Part shown: positions 11,441-21,663 of the stretch, piece after piece
How the letters are laid out: every line of letters starts with the position of its first letter
Position numbering within the stretch: position 1 is the stretch's first letter
From: Sisyra terminalis
Taxonomy: Eukaryota > Arthropoda > Insecta > Neuroptera > Sisyridae
Direction of reading: 5' to 3'
Length of the DNA: 64,000 nt
Assembly: GCA_958496175.1 (NCBI GenBank)
Contig: OY292278.1
Location: forward strand, 13,082,001-13,146,000
Program-made: the position numbers and the translations under genes
Notes under the pieces: generated by a model
What the model saw: only the letters and a program-made list of their open reading frames with translations
Database searches by the model: none
Told to the model about the DNA's origin: nothing

Positions 11441-13716
11441 ATCATGATCACCGTTGAATATTGTATTAAATAATACCAGAAGAATAAAAACAATCAAATT
11501 TACACCCCTAGCATTATACTTTAACTTTTATGTTGTATGGAACTTAAAATTATACAACCCTTATTTTTTCCTTATATTTTACTTTTACTTGGCAATGTAA
11601 TTGTAATGTATTCGAAAGTAAATGCATGAAACAGAAAGTTTTATATAAAACGTTTTTTTTTTAATTAAAAAAAATCGAATTTCGGAAGATTGCGATGAGA
11701 ATGCTTTTCTTTTAAGATTCCCAATCAATTTTTGAATAAATGCCAAGTTGTAGCAATCTCAAACGGTGTGAAAAGTGTCGATATCTATGATTATTATTGT
11801 GAAACATTATTATTTATTGAACACAGTTTATATAATAACGAACCTTTTAATTTACTCTTTGGCAAATATTTTTAATAACAGTCCGCTTTTGTCTCTGATT
11901 TTATGTTTGTTAAGTATTTGTTTGTTAACGAAACAATTCTCCAGTTATTGATTAGAATATAAAACTGGGGAAACCGAATTTTTATGTAACAAATTTATGA
12001 TTTACGCAACTTATAATAATATAAATACAGGGAAACATTTTACTAATTAGTAAAATTTTGTGTACAGTACCTATATTGATTTTTTAAGTCATTATTTTTA
12101 TTTTTTTTTATTGGACAGATATTTTTTAGATAATGGTTGATTTTTTTTTTATAACTGAATAAAATATTTCTAACTACAAAATTGTTTCAAATTTATACGC
12201 TTTTTTTTCCTCTATTTCTCTAGTTTGTTAATAAATAATACCTAAGTTATTTTTTCAATTTGATGCACTCAATATCTAAAATCTGCATTGTAAGGCAAAC
12301 GTAAATGTAGTAGGTATAAGAATTGTTTCATTGATGCAGGAAAATGATTTTTAAATGACCATAAATTCTTAATAATTCAATCCTCCATATCCAGGATATT
12401 GTGTATCAATAGAACATTTCTAGTCACGTACGGCATAATGTAGTATCTACAAAGACGTATATATCATGTTGAGTGTCATTTCAATCTGCAGTTGTTTACG
12501 TAAATAACTATTCAATATAATCAATTTGGCATCAAACTAATGAACTTGTGATTAAGATTGATAGATCCAATACTTTCCATGTACGATCAAATTGAGTATT
12601 TGGTAAATTAGGTTTAATTTCAGGAGAATTGCATGAAAATTTTGTTTTTTTCAACTTGAAAAAATCGGAAAAGTGTAAGTTTGATTGGTGTTCTGAGGGT
12701 TGCGTTCAAATTTGCAGGTACACAAATAACAAATTATTATGAAAAATCGACTTAAAGATTTTTTTGCAAGTATATTTAGTAATTTTAGTAATATGATCAT
12801 TGATATTTTTGAATATCTTTTGTTTCGGGAGTTAAAGTTATTCCTAGAATATAGATTTTTTTGCATTGAATTTTTTGGATAATTATCTATATTTGTCAAA
12901 TAAAGTAATTGCTACTTTATCGAAAAATGTAAAACTTCTACAATGAATATCCATTATTAACTTGTACTTAATATAAGCTAAAAAGGATTCCTTTTACCAT
13001 TACTTTCAATATCTAATAAATTTAATAGAATATATAGAATATCTGTACATTTTGTTTAGTTCCAATTAATAAGCTTATAATAAGTTGGTGTAAAGCATGG
13101 CGCAAGATATCTCATATCGAAGAGACTAAACTTTATAATATTAGTTCTACCGGAAAATATTTTCATTTTCTTAGTAAAATATGAAAACTATCGAATTTGA
13201 ACTTAAAAAACAAATTAGGCATCAATGAACATCTGATGTCTTCAGATAATCATTGAAAATGTTAAATTAATTAATTAAATCAATTAGTAGCAACTTTTCC
13301 TTGGTACCCTTTGAAATTCAAAGAGTGTACAATACCAAATGTGTATTCCTTCAAGTTTCTGATTTTACCATTTTAATAAAAAATTCAGAATGAGAAATAT
13401 TTTTTATTTGTTAATTAGTCACTTTTTTTATAAAAAATCTTTATAACTTTGAATTCACAAATATTTTAGTTATTTATAAATTATATTCCCGTTACATGAA
13501 AGAAATTTACTCTACAAATCCTTCAAATACTTAAATGAATCATAAAACGGCTCAACGGAGTATATTGGCTTTGAGATCAACTTATAACTTTTTAATTGAT
13601 TTGAATGATTAAAAATTCTTAATTTTAAACAATTGTTCTATTTAGAATATCGTTCTCTAAGGTTTCAACTTTGAAATTTTTCCCCAGCATCCTATACAGA
13701 ATCATCCTTTGTATTA
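11441..13716. other. AT-rich non-coding stretch
   Basis: Long poly-T and poly-A runs, no recognisable coding, no paired terminal repeats. The minus-strand open frame at 12651-12899 is low-complexity and looks accidental. Confidence 0.5.
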
Positions 13717-13997
13717 GTGTAACGGATTTAAGGGAGGACACGTGGGCAGGTGCCCTCCCAGAGTACTTTTGTGTATTGTGGAGATTCCGTAACAGTACAT
13801 ACTTAGAAGCAAATCAAATTATTAAAGTTTAAGTTTAAAATTTGTGTAAATTTAAAATTAAACAGAAAGAACATTGTGAAACTCTAGTCTATTTTTGGCT
13901 GGAATTGCGAATTTTTCGCGTGATCCCTTTCACGCACTTGCAAATGAAAGATGATATTGAACCCCCCTCCCCAGAAAAAATCCTTAATCCTCCTTTG
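13717..13997 (+). mobile_element. hAT-like miniature element, copy 1 (diverged)
   Basis: This segment aligns along its length with the reverse complement of 63290-63560. Shared blocks include cacgtg near the start, a ccgt/catacttagaagcaaat block, the cagaaagaacatt...gaaact block, and the gtgatc..tttcacgcacttgcaaatga block. The ends are more eroded than in copy 2, and the start coordinate is approximate. It has no coding capacity, so the 65-codon open frame inside it (13842-14039) is accidental. Its right end coincides with the start of the tandem repeat at about 14000. Confidence 0.65.
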
Positions 13998-14007
13998 AAT
14001 GTAACCA

Positions 14008-14322
14008 TCACTTCAGTGTTCCTAAAAGTTGGATTCTGAAATCTTTATTGTAAGGGTCATTATCATCATCGAGGTATTGGGAGCCTACAAACCCGGTTAG
14101 CCTTCCTGCAAGTAATTCTTCCTTGCAATTCCTTCTTCATAACGAGGATCTTACTGACAAGGAATCATTTCTTGTAATTGGTTTCTCTTATCTACGAAAT
14201 AGTGTCCATTGACAATCAATTCTTCCTTGCCAATCAGCCATTCATACCCATTTAAGCAAATAGAATTTAGTTTTTCATGTTTATCTGTAAAATTGTCTTC
14301 TATGGTAAAACGCAATTTTCCT
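14008..14322 (-). pseudogene. unknown protein family, broken copy 1
   Basis: Minus-strand reading starts LGKLRFTIEDNFTDKHEKLN and continues ICLNGYEWLIGKEELIVNGH, then YFVDKRNQLQ, before a frame break. In a shifted frame it resumes EELLAGRLTGFVGSQYLDDD and ends NDPYNKDFRIQLLGTLK at a TGA (14008-14010). The C-terminal block is shared almost exactly with copy 2, so it was real coding sequence in the ancestor. I do not recognise the family. No signal peptide or membrane segment is visible in this part, and the frame shift shows it is inactive. Confidence 0.5.
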
Positions 14323-14487
14323 AGTATATCATTCCTAAAACAACATAAACTGAAATAACATAGTTATTTAACAATATTTATTCTATTTAAAATGTTGGGA
14401 AATTTTGACATGGTAAATAAAATAAGTTTTGTTTTCTCAAAAAAATTGAAATTTATAATTTTTATTTTTTTATATTTATTGTAATCA

Positions 14488-14866
14488 TCACTTCAGTGTT
14501 CCTAAAAGCTGGATTCTGAAATCTTTATTGTAAGGGTCATTCTTATCAACTGGATACCATGAGCTTGCAAACCCAGATAGTCTTCCAGAAAAAAATTATT
14601 CCTTGCAATTCATTCTTCATAGCGATGACCTTCCCGACAAGTAATTGGTTCCTCCTATCAACGAAATACTGTTCATTGGCAATAAATCCTTCCTAACCAA
14701 TCAACAACTCATACACAATAAGACAAATAGGGTTTTGTTTTTTAAGTTTATCCGTAAAGTTGATTTCTGTGGAAAAACGAAATTTTCCACGAAAAATTAA
14801 ATAAAACGCTATCTTTTGATGAAAATTTTCACCATGTGCTGGTAGGAATACAGACTTATATAACAT
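14488..14866 (-). pseudogene. unknown protein family, broken copy 2
   Basis: An ATG at 14866 opens MLYKSVFLPAHGENFHQKIA and continues through GKFRFSTEINFTDKLKKQNP to a TAG. Past that stop the same frame resumes with FIANEQYFVDRRNQLLVGKV and IAMKNELQG, and a shifted frame ends GRLSGFASSWYPVDKNDPYN then KDFRIQLLGTLK and TGA at 14488-14490. Comparison with copy 1 shows the same order of blocks, which confirms a shared protein ancestor of roughly 120-130 residues. It has one internal stop, a second stop at the frame change, and no known domain that I can name. Confidence 0.5.
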
Positions 14867-15097
14867 TTAGTTTCAAAAAGTATTTAATTTAAAGTGATGG
14901 AAAATTTTGATATGGTAAATAAAATAAGTTTTATTTTTCAAATTCATCAAAAGAAATAACCACCAAGTTGAACTCGGTCGTCCAGGTATTAGATTATTAT
15001 AAAAACTAGATCATTATTATCATACAGATACTCAATGAAAGTTTAATGTGACGATTATAATTTATTTAGTTTAATAAAGAATAGAAAAATTAAATAC

Positions 15098-15199
15098 TTA
15101 ATTTTCCACTAAAACCGAAAAAGTTAAAGAAAAATATTGCGCCATCTGTTGATTAAAATTTTCACCATGTGCCGGTTGGAATACAGACTAATATAACAT
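15098..15199 (-). pseudogene. unknown protein family, N-terminal fragment copy 3
   Basis: From an ATG at 15199 the frame gives MLY, a stop, then SVFQPAHGENFNQQMAQYFS and a stop at 15098-15100. The SVF.PAHGENF.Q peptide matches the start of copy 2, so this is a third partial copy holding only the N-terminal block. The rest of the gene is absent. It belongs to the tandem array and is not functional. Confidence 0.4.
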
Positions 15200-15430
15200 T
15201 CAGTTTCGATCGTTATTTCGTTTAAAATGATGAAAAATTTTGATATGGTAAATTAAATAAGTTTTATTTTTCAAATTCATCAAAAGAAATAACCACCGAG
15301 TTGAACTCGGTCGTCCAGGTAAAAGATTATTATAAAAATTAGATCGTTATTATCATATAGATTCTCAATGAAAGTTTAATTTGACGATTATGATTTATTT
15401 AGTTTGTGAAAGAATGGAAAAATTAAAAGG

Positions 15431-15890
15431 TTAAAAAACAAATATGTCAGTTAAAAGAAAGTTTCAATTCTTTATCTCTTCTTTTTCAAAAACTTATCGG
15501 AAGTTTTTAAAACCGAATCATCAATTTGCAGCAAACATGTAAACACTAAACTTACAACAATTTATCATAACAAATGCATTTGTTATCTATCACTTGGTTC
15601 ATTCAAATAAAAATAAGCTTTCTTGGAATTTATAACAGTTTCTTTAAAACTTTTATTCACTTATAAATGGAATGGAATTTCAAAACATTTATCTTTCTTC
15701 CAATAAAATTTTATTCAAAAAAAAAAAAACACAGTGGTATTTATTTTTTTCTTTTAAGTTTATTTTTAGTGTTTCACATATTGATTTGAACAATGAAAAG
15801 CGACAGTACAGCCTTAATTAAACCGGGACAACATATTGAAAAGATTTGCATATTTACTCAAACATAAAAAAGTGATAATTTTAATTAAAT
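15431..15890. other. AT-rich non-coding stretch
   Basis: Poly-A/T runs and no recognisable element. It separates the tandem array from the less AT-rich leader-like region. Confidence 0.5.
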
Positions 15891-17093
15891 CGTATATGCG
15901 TGTGTCCGCTTTGCGAAATCAGAACGCGAACTTCTATATCTATTTTGAAAATGTATGATAAAGCTTGATGGAATCTGTTTTAGTTCTCAGTCTCGCGGTT
16001 TCTGAACTGCTGTTTATTTCTCAGTTGAAAATGGATTAGTTGACTTTTGTCGGGCACACGATGTGGACCTTTTAAGCAAATGATCCACTTTAGATTTACA
16101 AGTGGTTTGCTCTTAACATCTGTGCTATCTGCTGCTTTTTGCTCATTTCATCCACCTCGTGTAGAATAAATCCTCATGGCAAAACGTGCTTATGAAGTTG
16201 AGCTATTGTGGTGCTAGTGTGACGTCATTAATTTTTGCCACCGTCAAGTAAAGTGATTGCCAACAGGTGGATGGATCCCACATAGATAATAAACTCTTCA
16301 CGACGATGATTCTAGTGTACGATTTAATATGTGGATGATATATTTTTGTATGTTTCAGTGAAGATGTGTTTGTGCGATAAAAATATCCATATGAATGTGT
16401 TTTTCATTCGGTTCATAAAAAAAGAACTTAAAAATCGAGACCTACTTAACTGCGCTTTGTCTATCATCAAAACCATGCGACCAAAACGAAAATTCCACAA
16501 CAAAACATATTTATTTTCCAAAGCAAAATCTCTGCGTTTTTTTCTCAATAAAACCAGAACAATCTTCCAATTTTCCCATTAACAATGTAAAAACCGAGGC
16601 AACATTCAATAAAAATATCATTTGAACAACAAATTACAATTCTTAATATCACTGAACCATTAAAGTAACGATAAAATGGAATTGTGTCCATGTATTTATA
16701 AAAAGCTCGACTATACAAGTCGGTAAATGAAAAACATTTAAGACGTGAAATACATGCATCACTAATCATTCCTTGTTCGAAATATTTATTTGAAAAAAAA
16801 AACACGTTAAATAATTTTACGATATTACTTGACTTCCGTTCGTTTATTTTTTGCTTCGAAAAGTAATCGTTTTGATGTGTCTTTCAAACCCAAACATTTC
16901 TACAAAAATTGTTGATCAAATTTACAACATATCCTTCTCCATTCTCCGTTTCTCGTACAGTAATTTTGGTTTGCCTCAATAAATATAAAAGAATATTTAC
17001 TGAGATACAAGTAAAATATTATTCGTTTATATCATCGATTTGCTTTTATGAGTCGCAGTTTTCGTGTTGTTTGTTCTTTGATATTTGGTCAAA
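15891..17093 (+). promoter_or_regulatory. possible promoter / 5' leader region with a CRE palindrome
   Basis: From about 15890 to 16330 the sequence is visibly richer in G and C than its surroundings and free of mobile-element signatures. It contains two TCAGT initiator-like sites near 15990 and 16020, and a perfect TGACGTCA (CREB/AP-1 type site) at 16220-16227. The initiators lack a DPE-type motif at the right spacing, so the start site is uncertain. A possible acceptor, tatgagtcgcag, ends at 17060, shortly before the coding start at 17094. The region could supply the untranslated leader of that exon. Several open frames on both strands here look accidental. Confidence 0.3.
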
Positions 17094-17173
17094 ATGTTAA
17101 AAGATAAAAGTGTTGAAAAGCGTATGCTGCGAAGACGGCGTGGTTGGACTGTGGTTGTGGGACCTGAAATTCG
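17094..17173 (+). CDS. first coding exon of an unidentified gene
   Basis: The ATG at 17094 lies in a good context (gtcaaaATG) with an in-frame TGA just upstream at 17079-17081, so it is the first start of its frame. It encodes MLKDKSVEKRMLRRRRGW followed by TVVVGPEIR. The exon then meets a strong donor, ATTCG|gtaaga, at 17174, leaving two bases of a split codon. Base composition is markedly less AT-rich than the flanks. The basic RMLRRRRGW stretch is distinctive, but I do not recognise the protein. The downstream exon is not identified; the intron would have to be long. This is the best single coding call in the window. Confidence 0.5.
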
Positions 17174-17607
17174 GTAAGAACATTTTTCAGCATGAAAACA
17201 TAAAGAATGAAAGTGAAAGAAAAAAAAATATATAATTAAATTAAAAATAACATTGGAAATAAATCGGAGGTTGTGTGTAATTTAACTAACTTCCACATGT
17301 CGCTATTTTTGAAGATTTGTATTTTTTTTTACATTTATTACTTGGAGACTTTTGCGACATTAGCAGTTAAGTTTGTATTATTGCCAAAATATTTTTGGTT
17401 TATTTCTTGATTTGATCTGTTATTATAAATATCTTAAAATTTGTTTTTAATGTGCATTTAAAACAGTGAGCGCCATGAATATTCCAAAGACATTTGCTAA
17501 AGCTTAAAAGTTTTATGCTTAATCCTTATTTAGATGGTTGGTCGATTGATTGCCATCAAAACATTGACAATATACTCCTAGGAAATTTCTGCCGTTTAAA
17601 CCTTGTA
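17174..17607 (+). other. probable intron start
   Basis: AT-rich sequence following the donor at 17174. No further coding or repeats before the transposon at 17608. Confidence 0.35.
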
Positions 17608-17920
17608 GAGTTGGGTGGGGTTTAAAAGCCCAATTTTTCTATTCCATATTATATTGTGAAAACCAACCCTATTAATTTGAAAAGTATATTGCTAACCAAA
17701 CAAACAAATATCTGAACATGTTTAATTTAATTTTTAATGGAATCATCCATATAGAAGTTTGTCATTTAACATTTTTCCTAGACCTTGTCGTCTGTCTCTT
17801 TTTGCCCTTTGGTAGGGGCAAAAAGGTCCTGTATTTATTTTAAATATTTAACATGTGTGATGAATTAATAACAGTATTTGAATCAATGAAATATTTCTGA
17901 ATAATAATATATGTCTTTGA

Positions 17921-18167
17921 TAACATTGATGAGTATTTTATTTATTTCCGAGTCACAATAAATTAATGGATAATAATATATATCTTAAGACTGTCATCAT
18001 CAGCTAATAATTATTTTGAAAATAATTATTACCTGATCATGACAGTCAAAAACTGTTGAAACGCGTCGTAATAAAGAAGAAATTGAGTCTCATAAGACAT
18101 ACTTATACTATTATCCATTAATTTATTGTGACTCGGAAATAAAAAAAAATACTTATCAATGTTAGAA
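17921..18167. repeat. nested fold-back repeat inside the transposon
   Basis: An outer arm, tttatttccgagtcacaata plus the following attaatggataat stretch (17941-17980), is mirrored at 18106-18143, with similarity extending out to aacattgat on both sides. An inner palindrome pairs gactgtcatcatcagctaat (from 17989) with its complement ending gacagtc at 18047. The right half carries CTGATCA, a GACAGT/ACTGTT helix and GAAACG (18033-18063). The left arm, on the minus strand, has the intact box CTGATGA (17997-18003). The structure is a different sequence from the fold-back at 10216 but has the same motif architecture. Confidence 0.75.
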
Positions 18168-18301
18168 ATATTTCTGGATTTTCATTTGGAAAATTTCATT
18201 ACCATCATTTTAAATATAACATAAAACTCTTCTTCCGTTATAATAATATTGACATTAATTGTAACATAAGTATTTTTTTTTATACCATTATCTTAACTTA
18301 A

Positions 18302-18496
18302 TCATAATTCATCGATTCCAGAATCACAATTATAACAAACGAAGTAAATAAATCCTTGGTTAGAAATACAGTTTTCATGGACCCATTGCTTGCAAAAATT
18401 GCGATGAATCCAAACTTCACGTGGCTGGGTAAGGAAAAGGTCCACGTGGACCTTTTTACCCCAGTTACATTCAAGTGTTTTCCTAGGTGATAACAA
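18302..18496 (-). pseudogene. transposase C-terminal zinc-finger-like fragment
   Basis: The 64-codon minus-strand frame contains CKQWVHENC, then about ten residues, then FVCYNCDSGIDEL and a stop. A C..W.H..C......FVC..C pattern is a known C-terminal feature of some pogo/Tigger-like and other insect transposases, where it forms a PHD-like zinc-binding fold. The first cysteine pair is incomplete (HRNFC), suggesting decay. Upstream catalytic sequence is not recognisable. Its position inside matched terminal repeats supports a transposon origin. Confidence 0.45.
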
Positions 18497-18827
18497 GTTT
18501 ATTGTTTAAATTAGCTTAAAACTAATAATAAATACTGAAATACCATTAAATCTCATATACTATTAAACTATGTTTTAGTCTAGTCAAAGCTATATACTGC
18601 TGGAAACCGAAATAAATAATAATTAAAAATTTTACTTTCGTAAAAATATCGCGGTCCCATCGTAAATCTTCTACCTGTGATGTTCCTTAACTACCAGGGT
18701 GACCTCGAAATGCTTCTTACATTTCCTCATTACTACCATTATAGTTAAATAGAGCAATATGCCACTAGTATTTTTGATACTCATGGTGGACCTTTAAGCC
18801 AATGGACTTTTAAGCCCCACTCTACCC

Positions 18828-21158
18828 TACCATACTTAGGAATTCAAATTTTGAATAGTTCTTAAGAAAATCAACCGAAAAAAATAGATAATAATTTCCC
18901 AACCATTTTAAAATGAAATATTCGCTAATGAATACCTGAAGAATAGAGCGTAAAGAATCTAGGATTCTATATTAATGAATTCGAAATTTTTGGAGTTTAT
19001 GCTCTTCTTTTAGCAAGCTCTTTAGTTTCATCAGCTTTTTAATATTAGGTCATTTTATCTTCCTATAAGCTGGATTTTTTTGTTTTTTGCTTCTTTCTAG
19101 GAGTACCAATTGTCCCAGCCTTATTTTTTATTTCAATTGATTTGATTAGTTTTTCAATGAATCTCAAATAATACACGACGGAATTTCTTCGGGCGTTTCT
19201 TAGCTCATATCCAGAAGATCTAAGAGATCTAAGAACTACAAATCAAAGATTAATAGTCTAGCAGAATGTCGGAAGCAGATTCTTAACTCTGCCCTCATCA
19301 ACTGAAGTTGGCAGTTACCCTAATCTTGGAAATATGTTTCCAATGATGAAACCATAAAAGCATACCGACTATCTTTTTTAGGTTGAAGAGCTTTTCGTTG
19401 AATTACGTAAATTTTCCATGAATCATTTTTTCTAGAAATGTGATTAAAATCTAGAATTAAGTTCGTGGAATAAGCGATTCTCGAAAATAAAAAAAATAAA
19501 AATTTTTGGCAACTTGTTTCTTCCTTTTCACTTCTTGAATAGAATAGTTTATTCATTTATTAAAATAGCCTATTGTCTTTAAGACGATGCAGTAGCGGAA
19601 CCAATAAAATTTTTGTGGTCTTTGTTTTTGGTATTGGTATTTTCTTTATTATTATAACTTCAATTCTATTCGCCGAGTACATCATAGTACAATGCCAAAA
19701 ATTAAATTTCTCATTTTGGTTGATGATATTTAAGTTCATGGTTTTTCCTGCAGGCGTAACTATTGAAAAACGGGGAATTTATAAGAAAATTGCATTGAAA
19801 ATTGGTAACGAACTTTTTTTGTAGAAAATATTTGCAGCTTCCATTTAGATAATAACTACTTTACTTGGATCTGCCACGGTTCAAAAGTAAAAATAAGATT
19901 TTTTTATGGAAAAGTCAATTAAGGAAGGTGGGAACGCGACACCTCCTGGTGATGGATTTTTTGGTGAAAATCATATTAACTCATTCTACCAACTGATTAA
20001 AAAAATGGCTTCTTCAAATGCACATGGTTAAAAAACTGAACTAAATGTTTAACTATTTCAATTTTTTAAAGCTTTTTTATAATTTCAAAGTACTGAAATC
20101 TTATTGTAGTTAATACTTTAGTCAATTAACAAGCATAATTACACTGCAATGATTTAAAAATATTTATTTAATACAATAACTTATTAAAATTAAAGATTGA
20201 CCCTTTCTAATAAATAATTAGTTAAAATTATTCCCTCCATTTGTATGCAGGCACTTGATTTTAATTTAAAAAAAAATCAATAAATGGTAACTTTTATGTT
20301 AAAAGTACAGAGTTTGAATTAGCTAGCTTTATCTTATTTGCCCAGGGAAATACAATCGTGAAAATAATTCCATAGTTGTGTGGAATTGTTCGAGTTTTGA
20401 TTTAATGCTGTTCTATGTAAAACACGTAGGTACAAGTTCCTCTGAACATGAGTTGAACTTGGTACAAAAACCCATCTAATATAAACTTGTCTTTACTAAT
20501 TTTAAACACAAATGTATGCATCTGAAATATCTAAATTTTCTGTATTTAATCCTCAGACAATTCGGATAAAATATTTTATTAATTTTTAAACTTTCATCGC
20601 AAATATTTTTGAGCTTTGGAAAAAGCTATGTCAATAATGTTTTTTCTTATTGTTAGTAAACAAGAAAGTTAAAACATTAGAAGTTTCTTTTAAAAATAAT
20701 ATTGTGAATAATATCTGAAAAATATAGTGGAAAATATCAAAACGTTTTCCAAATCAATATATAACCAAGAATTTACACATATGCTTGGTTGGTGGCTTTA
20801 AAAGTATAAAGGTTTATCAGATTTGTGGACTCAAACAAAATCTCATCAAACTAGAAACTTGATAAAGAAAGATTTTACTTCATTTTTCGTCTTTAGAAGA
20901 AAAGGTTTATAACTTTCAACTTCAATTTTTTCAAGTCACCAATCAAAAAAATTAAGGTCACTTTTATGGACAAAGACACTAAAAGGAAATTTTCTTCTAG
21001 AATTGAAAGCTTTTTTTCCATTTAATATGTTTTCAACATTATTAGACTGAAAAAATGGTAATAATTAAATTTGGTTTAAATCTAAAGAGAAATCGTTGGG
21101 ACCAAGACGTTAAAGCTTATTGATAAATAAAAGACAACATATTTTCATCTTATTGCAG
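18828..21158. other. AT-rich, probably intronic
   Basis: Nothing firm was recognised. A patch at 19060-19320 has somewhat protein-like minus-strand sequence (AGTIGTPRKKQKTKKSS) that may be a worn transposon relic. An acceptor-donor pair encloses 19754-19804 but is too weak to call. Confidence 0.35.
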
Positions 21159-21245
21159 GCCAAGTTCTTCACATTGCCGTGTCTGATCTTTGACTTTGAC
21201 ACTCAAAAATATAACCTATTTGACAATGAATTGAATTTAAGCTAA
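21159..21245 (+). CDS. possible terminal exon
   Basis: An acceptor, atcttattgcag, ends at 21158. The following frame in phase 0 reads AKFFTLPCLIFDFDTQKYNL then FDNELNLS and a TAA at 21243-21245. The segment is locally less AT-rich for its first 50 bases. No poly(A) signal lies immediately after it and no upstream exon in matching phase was established. Low confidence: a 28-codon open frame after an AG is not rare here. Confidence 0.2.
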   Translation, partial: AKFFTLPCLIFDFDTQKYNLFDNELNLS

Positions 21246-21663
21246 TGTTCTTCTAAGTTTGTTGGTAAATATAATGTTTTGATCGAAAGTTATTGGCTCA
21301 AAATCATACGACTAACATTGTAATGTAGCATGAAAAATCAAAGAAACATTGTCGAATAGTTTCAATGATTTGTTTTGATCACTTGATTAAAGCATTCATT
21401 GCCAAAATGTATTTTTGCTTTACCATTTTTTTGTTCATTTAACTAAATTTTTGGTGAAAGTTTGAATTGATAATTTTTTTTTGGGCTGCATTTTCAGCCT
21501 CATGCATGTAGTTGATTGTTAAATGTACTAGAAAATTATGGTTTTGTATAGAGAAAATTAAATATAACAAGTTCAATTAATTAGTTCAGTAAATAGTTGG
21601 GATTTAAATCAAAGAAAATATTCATGAGTTTACTAGAACGTAATTTCGTTTTTTTTAATATAG
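21246..21663. other. AT-rich, no feature recognised
   Basis: Plain AT-rich sequence up to the transposon end at 21664. Confidence 0.5.

Larger units (their letters stand above)
13998..15430. repeat. tandem duplication of a gene-like block (about 480-bp then 333-bp periods)
   Basis: The block starting gtaaccatcacttcagtgtt at 14001 recurs at 14481 (period 480). The following part (aattttgacatggtaaataa at 14401) recurs at 14903 and 15236 (periods about 502 and 333). The last two copies share accatgtg..gg..gaatacagac and a well-conserved segment around accaccgagttgaactcgg. The copies are clearly diverged, and each carries a minus-strand broken coding remnant. This is local tandem duplication of one ancestral unit rather than a satellite. 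Confidence 0.8.
17608..18827 (-). mobile_element. pogo-like / Tc1-mariner-superfamily DNA transposon remnant
   Basis: The ends form an imperfect inverted repeat of about 25 bases: gagttgggtggggtttaaaa on the left and, reverse-complemented, gggtagagtggggcttaaaa on the right. Both are bordered by TA (17606-17607 and 18828-18829), as expected for this superfamily. Related subterminal motifs (ggcaaaaaggtcc near 17818, ggtccacgtggacc near 18439) occur inside. A minus-strand frame keeps a cysteine/histidine motif typical of some transposase C-termini. A fold-back repeat (17921-18167) sits inside. The pogo attribution is tentative and rests on the zinc-finger-like tail and the TA site. Confidence 0.5.

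Noticed and set aside
13842..14039. 65-codon plus-strand open frame
   Set aside because: It lies mostly inside the hAT-like miniature element (13717-13997) and is not open in the related copy at 63290-63560, so it is accidental.
16324..16805. Overlapping open frames on both strands (74-86 codons)
   Set aside because: Mutually overlapping, no domain, no paralogue seen; they look like shadows of a stop-poor patch.
19754..19804. 51-nt acceptor-donor pair encoding VTIEKRGIYKKIALKI in one phase
   Set aside because: The open phase does not match the exon at 17094 and the donor is weak; too little support.
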